Source: Desulfobacula sp. (GTDB lineage Bacteria; Desulfobacterota; Desulfobacteria; Desulfobacterales; Desulfobacteraceae). From it: a stretch of DNA of 13,090 nt. The first letter of the stretch is position 1. Every line of letters begins with the position of its first letter. The stretch spans positions 1-13,090 of the forward strand of contig JABIYQ010000017.1 of NCBI GenBank assembly GCA_018702715.1, in the 5' to 3' direction. Below, in pieces: positions 6,656-13,090 of this stretch. The position numbers and the translations under genes were made by a program. Under the pieces are notes generated by a model. That model did not search any database and was not told where the DNA came from. It worked only from the letters and a program-made list of their open reading frames with translations.

Positions 6656-7082
6656 GAATCTAAAAAAAAGAGTCTATCTTGGTTCTTCAGCCATGGCTAT
6701 GTATTTTATTACCAGCTCTTTCACATGAACAAAATTTTTATTAAATTATATTGAAAAAAAATAGACTGATACCTATTCTGAAATTGTGTTGATTATGTCT
6801 ATTTCAGTTCAGTTTTTCAAGGTTTTCTCTTGGTGTTGCTTTGATCTGTTAGTCCTGCCTGGCATTTTGCCTTATAGATCCCGGAAAAATGCCATAAATG
6901 CTTGCCCTGACAATTGTTGAAAGTAAGTCCTTTTTATATTTTTTTCCTGAAACGACCTACTCAGATGACGTTTGAAGGCAGTGTGATTTTAATTTCCGCC
7001 AAATGATGGAAATGCATTGTTTGTATCTCCCTGCACAAAATGAAAACAGGGGAAATGGGAATAATTTTCAAGGAAATAATGC
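6656..7082. other. Gene-free divergent intergenic region
   Basis: This is most of the space between the minus-strand membrane-protein gene and the plus-strand catabolic operon. I see no coding ORF or RNA gene. It holds one clear inverted repeat: TGGCATTTT (6860-6868) and AAAATGCCA (6886-6894), with a 17-nt loop and no T-run, and a weaker one, CCCTG (7029-7033) with CAGGG (7047-7051). Confidence 0.5.
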
Positions 7083-7112
7083 TTGACATTAAATAATTGT
7101 ATACAGTATACA
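7083..7112 (+). promoter_or_regulatory. Promoter of the acyl-CoA / 2-oxoacid catabolic operon
   Basis: A consensus -35 box TTGACA (7083-7088) is followed after 18 nt by TATACA (7107-7112). Transcription would begin near 7119, leaving a leader of about 85 nt before the first ATG. The leader contains an inverted repeat, GTCATGAA (7127-7134) and TTCATGAC (7155-7162). Confidence 0.65.
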
Positions 7113-7113
7113 A
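7097..7113. promoter_or_regulatory. Perfect palindromic operator overlapping the -10 box
   Basis: TTGTATACAGTATACAA is an exact palindrome with 8-bp arms around a central A. Its TTGTATAC arm resembles sites bound by GntR-superfamily regulators of the FadR/FCD type. Because it covers the -10 element and part of the spacer, a bound protein would block transcription, presumably until an acyl-CoA or acid inducer appears. The regulator gene is not in the window. Confidence 0.7.
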
Positions 7114-7203
7114 CTATCCATAACCCGTCATGAAAATTCAACAAAACTCATTCGTTCATGACTTTATTAAAGCGGATATAACTTAAACTTAAGGATATAT
7201 ATC

Positions 7204-8763
7204 ATGGCCGCGAAAACACACCAGGAAGAACTTGAAAGATTAAAGACCCTCAAACAGCGGGCATTCATGGGAGGCGGTGAAAAAGCAAGAGACCGCCAGC
7301 GTGTAAAAGGAAAACTAACCCCAAGGGAACGGCTTGACCTGTTGTTTGACCAAGGTAGTTTTGTTGAGTTAAATGATCTTGCCGAAAGCCAGTGCATGGA
7401 TTTTGGTATGGAGAAAAGAAAAGTTCCCGGAGATGGAGTTATAACCGGCTTTGGTACCATTGACGGGCGAACCGCCTTTGCCTATGCCCAGGATGCAACG
7501 GTTCTGGGCGGATCAGTCGGGACTATTCATGGCCAGAAAATCTGTAGAATCATGGATGAGGCCCTGAAAGTCAAAGCCCCATTAATCTGTCTGAATGATT
7601 CAGGCGGAGGCAGGCTTCATGAAGGTTTTTTTGCCTCCAAGGGAGTGGCCGGCATGTTCTTTAGAAATACTGCTGCATCCGGGGTTATCCCACAAATTTC
7701 CTGCATTATGGGGCCTTGTGCCGGTGTGTCAGTATATTCACCCGCTTTAACAGATTTTATCATCATGGTGGAAAAACAGAGCCAGATGGTGATCACCGGT
7801 CCAAAAGTTATCCAGGATGTGACAGGGGAAACAGTGACTTTAGAAGAGCTTGGCGGTGCCCAGGTTCATAGCCGGGTTACAGGCCAAGCCCATTTTGTTG
7901 CAAAAACAGATCAAAAAAGCATTGAATTGATCCAATATCTTTTAGGCTTTCTACCATCCAATCATGATGAAACCCCACCCTCAAAACCCAGCGAAGATGA
8001 TCCGGAAAGAAAAAATGATACCCTGACCCAGATTGTACCGGCAGAATTTAAAAGAGCTTATGACATGCATCGGGTTATTGCTGAAGTGGTGGACAAAAAT
8101 GAATTCTTAGAAATCCTTCCGGAATTTGCCCCCAGCATTATTACCGGCCTTGCACGCCTTGACGGAGATACTGTGGGGATCGTTGCCAACCAGCCTTCAG
8201 TTATGGCCGGATGTCTTGATTATAATTCCTCAGACAAGGCAGCACGGTTTATCCGGTTCTGTGACTGTTTTAACATCCCTTTAGTGAATTTAGTGGATGT
8301 ACCCGGATATTTCCCCGGGGTTGATCAGGAACATGCAGGTATCATACGACATGGTGCAAAAATGCTGTATGCTTATTCAGAAGCCACAGTGCCAAAGATA
8401 ACCCTGGCTTTAAGAAAAGAATATGGAGGGGCTGTCATGGCCATGTGCTGTGCCGGCATGGGGGTGGACCTTATGATGGCCTGGCCTGTGGCCCAGCTCG
8501 TTGTACTTGATACTGCAGCAGCCATTAATATCATATACCGAAAAGAAATTCTGGCAGCAGATGACCCCCAAAGCTTTAAGGAACAAAAAATTAAAGAATA
8601 TGATTACAAGTATTCAAATCCGTTTCATGCGGCTTCCAATATGCTGGTAGACCGGATTATCGAGCCTTCTGAAACCCGGACCCAGATCATCAAAGGCCTT
8701 AAGATGCTAAAGAACAAGAAACGCCCCGTACCTTTTAGAAGACATGGGAATATACCCTTATAA
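7204..8763 (+). CDS. Acyl-CoA carboxylase/decarboxylase carboxyltransferase subunit (PccB/MmdA-like)
   Basis: A 519-residue two-domain crotonase-fold carboxyltransferase that moves CO2 between biotin and an acyl-CoA. The N domain has PGDGVITGFGTIDGR (75-89), the oxyanion segment SGGGRLHEG (133-141, usually SGGAR) and GPCAGVSVYSPALTDF (170-185). The C domain has VDVPGYFPGVDQEHAGII (364-381), AYSEATVPKI (390-399) and RKEYGGAVMAM (404-414), and it ends in HGNIPL as PccB/MmdA proteins do. The length is normal for propionyl-CoA carboxylase beta or methylmalonyl-CoA decarboxylase alpha. The segment after AWPVAQ reads LVVLDTAAAINII, where typical members have a VMG..GAVNI sequence, hinting at a different substrate. 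No biotin carboxylase, biotin carrier or membrane decarboxylase subunit is in the window. AAGGA lies 8 nt before the ATG. First gene of the operon. Confidence 0.9.
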   Translation: MAAKTHQEELERLKTLKQRAFMGGGEKARDRQRVKGKLTPRERLDLLFDQGSFVELNDLAESQCMDFGMEKRKVPGDGVITGFGTIDGRTAFAYAQDATVLGGSVGTIHGQKICRIMDEALKVKAPLICLNDSGGGRLHEGFFASKGVAGMFFRNTAASGVIPQISCIMGPCAGVSVYSPALTDFIIMVEKQSQMVITGPKVIQDVTGETVTLEELGGAQVHSRVTGQAHFVAKTDQKSIELIQYLLGFLPSNHDETPPSKPSEDDPERKNDTLTQIVPAEFKRAYDMHRVIAEVVDKNEFLEILPEFAPSIITGLARLDGDTVGIVANQPSVMAGCLDYNSSDKAARFIRFCDCFNIPLVNLVDVPGYFPGVDQEHAGIIRHGAKMLYAYSEATVPKITLALRKEYGGAVMAMCCAGMGVDLMMAWPVAQLVVLDTAAAINIIYRKEILAADDPQSFKEQKIKEYDYKYSNPFHAASNMLVDRIIEPSETRTQIIKGLKMLKNKKRPVPFRRHGNIPL

Positions 8764-8778
8764 AGGAGAAGCTAATAC

Positions 8779-9921
8779 ATGGATTTTTTACTGACAAAAG
8801 AACAAAAATATATTCAAAAAGCTGCAAGAGAATTTGCCATGGGGGAAATGGCACCCGTGGGCCGGGAATTTGATTTAAATGAAACATATCCTGCTGCTAT
8901 TGTAAAAAAGGCAAGGGAGCTGGATCTTATCGGGCTTTTTATCCCTGAAAAATTCGGTGGCCCCGGGTTGGGTTATCTTGAGCAGGCCATGGTCATGGAA
9001 GAATTCTGGAAAGTTGACCCGGGTATCAGTCAGCAGCTTTGTTCCTTAACCTTTGGAGCAGAAGAATTCCTACTTTTCGGCACTGACGAACAAGGGAAAA
9101 AATTTCTTGAACCCATTTTTACAGGGGATGCGGTTATGGGATTTGCCATAACAGAGCCTGATGCGGGTTCTGATACCCTGGCTGCCGCAACAACGGCCGT
9201 GAAAGAAGGCAATGAATGGGTTCTTAACGGATCAAAAGTCATGATCGGAAATGGAACCCGCGGGACCTTTATGCTGGTTTTTGCCTTAACTGATCCCGAT
9301 GCTCCCAGATCCAAGCGACACAGTATAATTATTGTTGAAACAGACAGACAAGGATACAAAGCTGACCCCATGCATGGTAAAATGGGATTGCGCGCTTCAG
9401 ACACAGCCGCCATTTATCTTAGCAATGTCCGCGTGCCCGAAGAAAACCTTCTTGGAATCCGTGGAAATGGATTTCACCAGCTCATGGCCTTTTTTGACAG
9501 AAGCCGGGCTTATGTGAGCGCCCATGGTGTCGGACTTGCCCAGGGAGCTTTAAATATGGCAGTCAAGCATGTCAGAGAACGAAAACAATTTGGAAAACCC
9601 ATTGGAAGTTTCCAGGGTGTCCAATTCAAAATTGCTGATATGGCAGTAAAAATTGAGCTGGCCAGAAACATCATGTACAAGGCTGCCTGGCTGCTTGATA
9701 ACGGGAAAGCCGATACAAATGTTACTGCCATGGCAAAAATGTATGCCGCACGAATTGCAGTTGAAGTGGTGGAGGAGGCCCTTCAACTCCACGGCGGTTA
9801 CGGATATTTTGATGATTATGATATCGAACGCTTCTACAGAGCTGCAAAAGTCCTTGAAATCTATGAAGGGGCAAAGGAAATTGAAAAAATGATCATAGGA
9901 CGGACCATTGTGGGTAGATAA
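8779..9921 (+). CDS. Acyl-CoA dehydrogenase (FAD-dependent)
   Basis: A 380-residue flavoprotein that makes an alpha,beta-double bond in an acyl-CoA and passes electrons to electron-transferring flavoprotein. The signature FAITEPDAGSD is at 122-132, the beta-domain segment SDTAAIYLSNVRVPEENLLG at 207-226, and the helical C domain carries HGGYGYFDDYDIERFYRAAK (338-357). The catalytic base is Glu363 in IYEGAKEIE, at the medium-chain/short-chain family position. Nothing marks it as glutaryl-CoA dehydrogenase, whose substrate-binding Arg region I do not see in WKVDPGISQQL (77-87). Substrate is therefore open. AAGGAG overlaps the stop codon of the previous gene, 10 nt before the ATG, so both are surely in one transcript. 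The next gene follows after 47 nt. Confidence 0.93.
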   Translation: MDFLLTKEQKYIQKAAREFAMGEMAPVGREFDLNETYPAAIVKKARELDLIGLFIPEKFGGPGLGYLEQAMVMEEFWKVDPGISQQLCSLTFGAEEFLLFGTDEQGKKFLEPIFTGDAVMGFAITEPDAGSDTLAAATTAVKEGNEWVLNGSKVMIGNGTRGTFMLVFALTDPDAPRSKRHSIIIVETDRQGYKADPMHGKMGLRASDTAAIYLSNVRVPEENLLGIRGNGFHQLMAFFDRSRAYVSAHGVGLAQGALNMAVKHVRERKQFGKPIGSFQGVQFKIADMAVKIELARNIMYKAAWLLDNGKADTNVTAMAKMYAARIAVEVVEEALQLHGGYGYFDDYDIERFYRAAKVLEIYEGAKEIEKMIIGRTIVGR

Positions 9922-9968
9922 AGTCCATTGTATAACTTTTAAAAAATTTAAATTTTAAGGACTCAACA

Positions 9969-11828
9969 ATGAAACAAGAATTTTTATTAGGGAACGGAGC
10001 CATGGCCCTTGGAATATTAGAGGCCGGCTGCCAGATCATGACCTCTTACCCTGGAACCCCTTCGTCGGAAATCCTTCCTGAGGTTGTCCGATTTTCCAAA
10101 GCCTTTAACCTGAATACCAGTATTGAATGGTCTATTAATGAAAAAGTAGCCTTTGACAATGCTTTTGCAGCTTCCATATCCGGAAAAAGAGCTTGCTGCT
10201 GCATGAAAATGGTGGGTCTGAATGTGGCGGCTGATTCATTTATGTCTGCTGCTTATATCGGCAATATTGGCGGGCTTGTGATTATCTCCTGTGATGATCC
10301 AGGGCCTCATTCATCCCAGACTGAACAGGATTCAAGGCTTATGGCTCGTTTAGGAAAAGTACCCGTGCTTGATCCGGCAAATCCTGAAGAAGCAAGAGAA
10401 ATGATCAAGACTGCCTTTGATCTTTCCGAAGAATTCCAGGTTCCTGTTATGGTAAGACCTGCCATCAGGGTCTGTCATGCGCGGCAGAATGTCAAATACG
10501 ATGTTCTTGAAAACAATTTGACCAAGGCTGATTTTAAGCGTGAGCCAACAAGATGGGCCTCCACGCCAAAATTCAGATTTCTACAGCACAAGGCATTGAA
10601 TAAAAAGCATATAAAAATCAGCGAAAAATTCAATACGCTGAAACCTTTTAATATGCATACCCTTGAAAAGCAAAAACATTATCCCTTTGGTGTTGTAACC
10701 GGTGGTGTCCCTTCAAGTGTTGTTCAGGATATGTTTGAAGAGTATGGAAGAAATGATATCCCGATCCTGAAACTGGGTGCACCCTATCCTTTCCCGGAAA
10801 AACTGGCAGATGAGTTCATGGATGCCTGTGACAAGGTATTGGTGATTGAAGAGACTGACACCTTGATTGAATATTTGTTAAGGGACAAACGAAAAACCCT
10901 GGGGCGCTTGTCCGGGCATGTACCCATGGAAGGTGAGCTTGTGCCTGAAAAAATAGAAGGTGTGCTGAATAAAACACTTTCCGATTGTGAACTTTCTCCT
11001 TTATCCGACCATGATTGCGGACAGGAAGCCTTCTCTCTTGTGGGAGGTCTTGAGCTTCCCATCAGAAAACCGACTTTGTGTTCAGGATGCCCCCACAGGG
11101 CATCTTTTTATTCCATTAGAAAAGCTCTGCCAAAGGCCCTTTTTCCATCTGACATCGGGTGCTACACTCTTGGCAGCAACCTTGGCGTTGTGGACACAGT
11201 TCTTGACATGGGAGCCGGTATTACCATGGCCTCGGGATTCTGGAATGCCTATATTCAGGATGATGTTCAAAAACCCATTGTGGCCACCATGGGAGATTCC
11301 ACCTTTTTTCATTCCGGAACTACAGCGCTTATCAATGCGGTTTACAATGATTCCAGATTTATACTTGTGATCCTGGACAACCATATCACGGCCATGACCG
11401 GCATGCAGCCATCCATTACACAGGGTGACCGCGTGGATGGAAGAAAAGGTAATGCCATCGCCCTTGAGACCATTGTCAAAGGATGCGGTATAGATTATCT
11501 CAAAGTAATTGATCCTTTTGATACAAAAAATATGATCCAGACGGTAAAGGACGCAGCTAAGTACGTGAATGATCCTGAAGGTGGCATTGCAGTTATAATA
11601 TCCCGCCACCCCTGTGTGATCGGGTTTAAGGATACGGCGATCCCGGAAAAGATCAAGGTAAAGATAACTGATGAATGTAATGAATGTGGATTCTGTCATT
11701 TGCGGTTTGAGTGTCCTTCCATGTATTCAGATAAAGAAACCGGAAAGACTGAAATCAACGAAGTGCTTTGTGCCGAGTGTGGTGTCTGCTTGCAGATATG
11801 CCCGCAGAATGCCATTGAAAAAGCATAA
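9969..11828 (+). CDS. iorA: Indolepyruvate ferredoxin oxidoreductase, alpha subunit
   Basis: A 619-residue catalytic subunit that, with IorB, oxidatively decarboxylates aryl-2-oxoacids (indolepyruvate, phenylpyruvate and similar) to acyl-CoA, CO2 and reduced ferredoxin. The N domain has SYPGTPSSE (26-34). The thiamine diphosphate domain shows CSGCPHRASFYS (371-382), SDIGCYTLG (394-402), GDSTFFHSG (442-450) and ILDNHITAMTGMQPS (468-482). The C terminus carries two complete 4Fe-4S motifs: Cys570, 573, 576 and 582, and Cys601, 604, 607 and 611. Length and order are normal for IorA. AAGGA at 9957-9961 precedes the ATG. It is followed by iorB after 23 nt. Family relatives also act on other 2-oxoacids, so the true substrate is not certain. 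Confidence 0.95.
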   Translation: MKQEFLLGNGAMALGILEAGCQIMTSYPGTPSSEILPEVVRFSKAFNLNTSIEWSINEKVAFDNAFAASISGKRACCCMKMVGLNVAADSFMSAAYIGNIGGLVIISCDDPGPHSSQTEQDSRLMARLGKVPVLDPANPEEAREMIKTAFDLSEEFQVPVMVRPAIRVCHARQNVKYDVLENNLTKADFKREPTRWASTPKFRFLQHKALNKKHIKISEKFNTLKPFNMHTLEKQKHYPFGVVTGGVPSSVVQDMFEEYGRNDIPILKLGAPYPFPEKLADEFMDACDKVLVIEETDTLIEYLLRDKRKTLGRLSGHVPMEGELVPEKIEGVLNKTLSDCELSPLSDHDCGQEAFSLVGGLELPIRKPTLCSGCPHRASFYSIRKALPKALFPSDIGCYTLGSNLGVVDTVLDMGAGITMASGFWNAYIQDDVQKPIVATMGDSTFFHSGTTALINAVYNDSRFILVILDNHITAMTGMQPSITQGDRVDGRKGNAIALETIVKGCGIDYLKVIDPFDTKNMIQTVKDAAKYVNDPEGGIAVIISRHPCVIGFKDTAIPEKIKVKITDECNECGFCHLRFECPSMYSDKETGKTEINEVLCAECGVCLQICPQNAIEKA

Positions 11829-11851
11829 AACCTTTACGGAGAAAAACACTT

Positions 11852-12415
11852 ATGAAGACAATCAATTATGTTTTAACCGGTCTGGGCGGACAGGGAATCC
11901 TTTTCATGACAAAGATTCTGGCAACGGCTGCTTTAAATAAAGGATATAATATTCTGGGCGCTGAAACCCATGGAATGGCACAACGGGGCGGTTCTGTCGT
12001 ATCGCATTTAAGAATAGGGGATGCTAGGTCCAGCCTGATCCGGGCGGGTGCTGCCGACTTTCTTTTATCCATGGATGAGTCTGAAGCATACCGGTATCTG
12101 CCATACCTGAAAAAAGGCGGAAAATTATTTGTAAATGCTCCTTTTGATGCATTCCCGGATAAAAGGGTAGCTGAATGGCTTGAAAAAAACAGCATCGAAC
12201 CCCGAGCCATGGAAGCTTCAAAAAAAGCGATGGAGCTTGGAGCTCCCCGATCAACCAATCTGGCCATGGTTGCCTTTTATTCAGCATTTGGTTACGGGCC
12301 TTTGAGTACGGATGACCTTCGGGCTACAGTGGACGATATGAGTCCCGGACAGTTTAAAGAAACTAATCTGAGAATTTTTGATGTCTGTTACGAGACCGGC
12401 AGAAGTATGGTTTGA
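11852..12415 (+). CDS. iorB: Indolepyruvate ferredoxin oxidoreductase, beta subunit
   Basis: A 187-residue gamma-type domain subunit of 2-oxoacid:acceptor oxidoreductases, partner of IorA. It starts with TGLGGQGILFMTKIL (9-23), the Gly-rich loop of this domain, and has ETHGMAQRGGSVVSHLRIG (38-56), which is highly typical of IorB. GAPRSTNLAMVAFYSAFGYG (about 130-149) also fits the family. No iron-sulfur motif is expected or seen. GGAG ends 10 nt before the ATG. The tight spacing to iorA and same strand indicate an operon and a 1:1 complex. Confidence 0.95.
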   Translation: MKTINYVLTGLGGQGILFMTKILATAALNKGYNILGAETHGMAQRGGSVVSHLRIGDARSSLIRAGAADFLLSMDESEAYRYLPYLKKGGKLFVNAPFDAFPDKRVAEWLEKNSIEPRAMEASKKAMELGAPRSTNLAMVAFYSAFGYGPLSTDDLRATVDDMSPGQFKETNLRIFDVCYETGRSMV

Positions 12416-12429
12416 AAAAAAATCATATT

Positions 12430-12483
12430 TTGATAAAAAAAACTTGATTTGAATAAATTGTACACAGATATTTGTGAACAATT
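12430..12483 (+). promoter_or_regulatory. Possible internal promoter with imperfect palindromic operator
   Basis: AATTGTACACA (12456-12466) and TGTGAACAATT (12473-12483) are reverse complements at 10 of 11 positions, separated by 6 nt. Just upstream, TTGATA (12430-12435) and TAAATT (12454-12459), 18 nt apart, could be weak -35 and -10 boxes. The left arm AATTGTACACAG differs by one base from AATTGTATACAG in the main operon operator at 7095-7106, so the same regulator may act on both. Confidence 0.45.
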
Positions 12484-12524
12484 AAAAAAACAAAAAACTT
12501 TATCCATTATATATGGAGGCCTTT

Positions 12525-13090
12525 ATGGAACTTTTTAAAAATCTCACTGTACTATCACTTGAACAGGCAACAGTTGCCCCCTATCTCACCTATAGATTAG
12601 CCCAGGACGGAATGAATGTTGTAAGACTGGAACACCCGATATATGGAGATCCCAATCGATTCATCGGCGAAAACGTCCTTGATGAAAAGCGGATGAACTC
12701 TTATTTTTTATGCATTAATTCCGGGAAAAAAGCATTATCCTTAAACATGGCTGATCCCAAAGGGCAAGACATATTTAAAGAACTGATCCGCAAACTTGAA
12801 GTCGATATTTTTGTGACCAACCAGCTGCCAAAAAACTATGAAAAACTGGGTATTGCCTATGAATTGATGAAAGAAGTCAAACCCGATATTATCTGGCTGG
12901 GGCTTACAGGATTCGGTCCTGACTCCAATGAGGGTGCCTATGACCCGATTCTTCAGGCAAGATCCGGGTTAATGGAACTCACTGGAGAAGCTGGCGGTGA
13001 TCCCCAGGTTTTAGGCATTCCTCTGCCTGACATGGGAACTTCTGAACACGGATATGGCCTTTTGATGAAAGCGCTTTTTAAAAGGGCGGC
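12525..13090 (+). CDS. CaiB/BaiF-type (family III) CoA-transferase, 5' part
   Basis: The first 188 residues of a family III acyl-CoA:carboxylate CoA-transferase, cut by the window end (whole proteins are about 390-450 residues). The N terminus LFKNLTVLSLEQATVAPYLT and VVRLEHP (32-38) follow the family pattern, as do NSGKKALSLNM (65-75), DIFVTNQLP (94-102) and LTGFGP (127-132). The catalytic aspartate is Asp169 in PLPDMGT, the same position as in formyl-CoA transferase; it forms an acyl-anhydride and then an aspartyl-CoA thioester. A strong GGAGG (12515-12519) stands 5 nt before the ATG. It lies 109 nt after iorB, with a palindrome between, so it may have its own promoter. Its likely job is activating an acid by CoA transfer, for instance from an acyl-CoA product of the pathway. 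The acid is unknown. Confidence 0.92.
   Translation, partial: MELFKNLTVLSLEQATVAPYLTYRLAQDGMNVVRLEHPIYGDPNRFIGENVLDEKRMNSYFLCINSGKKALSLNMADPKGQDIFKELIRKLEVDIFVTNQLPKNYEKLGIAYELMKEVKPDIIWLGLTGFGPDSNEGAYDPILQARSGLMELTGEAGGDPQVLGIPLPDMGTSEHGYGLLMKALFKRA

Noticed and set aside
8779..9921. Glutaryl-CoA dehydrogenase paired with glutaconyl-CoA decarboxylase
   Set aside because: The dehydrogenase lacks a visible substrate-carboxylate Arg region, and the carboxyltransferase is shorter than GcdA and ends like PccB/MmdA.
9943..9956. 14-bp palindrome AAAATTTAAATTTT before iorA
   Set aside because: It is pure AT low complexity next to a ribosome binding site and is expected by chance in such DNA.
11082..11699. 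Long 205-codon minus-strand ORF inside iorA
   Set aside because: It is antisense to a well-conserved, complete IorA thiamine domain, and its product shows no family features.

Overview
The window looks like part of the chromosome of an AT-rich anaerobic bacterium, most likely a sulfate-reducing Desulfobacterota member (Desulfobacteraceae-like). This assignment is inferred from the gene content: a ferredoxin-linked 2-oxoacid oxidoreductase, an acyl-CoA dehydrogenase, a biotin-type carboxyltransferase and a CaiB-type CoA-transferase in one catabolic operon. There is no taxonomic marker in the window.

Left part (1-1759, + strand): the 3' portion of a radical SAM protein whose cluster-binding Cys motif lies upstream of the window, then an exported dienelactone-hydrolase-family enzyme.

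Debris zone (about 1760-3353): no convincing intact gene. It holds a strong stem-loop (2036-2077), the decayed C-terminal part of an acyl-CoA synthetase on the - strand (2244-2487) and a few doubtful short ORFs.

Minus-strand block (3354-6567): a two-gene AbiE-like type IV toxin-antitoxin module (AbiEi-like regulator/antitoxin overlapping an AbiEii-like nucleotidyltransferase), a calcineurin-like phosphoesterase and a small four-helix membrane protein. Upstream of the TA pair is a highly ordered promoter: two 53-bp arrays, each with four TGTTCA/TGAACA half-sites in identical spacing, bracketing a consensus TTGACA -35 element. This is the most striking non-coding structure in the window.

Right part (7083-13090, + strand): an operon that starts at a TTGACA promoter whose -10 lies in a perfect 17-bp palindrome of the kind bound by GntR/FadR-type regulators. 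It encodes a PccB/MmdA-like carboxyltransferase, an acyl-CoA dehydrogenase, IorA and IorB (indolepyruvate ferredoxin oxidoreductase), and after a 109-nt gap with a related palindrome, a family III CoA-transferase cut by the window end. A plausible reading is anaerobic breakdown of an (aryl) amino acid through its 2-oxoacid: IorAB forms an acyl-CoA plus reduced ferredoxin, the CoA-transferase moves CoA between acids, the dehydrogenase forms an enoyl-CoA, and the carboxyltransferase adds or removes a carboxyl group. The exact substrate cannot be read from the sequence.
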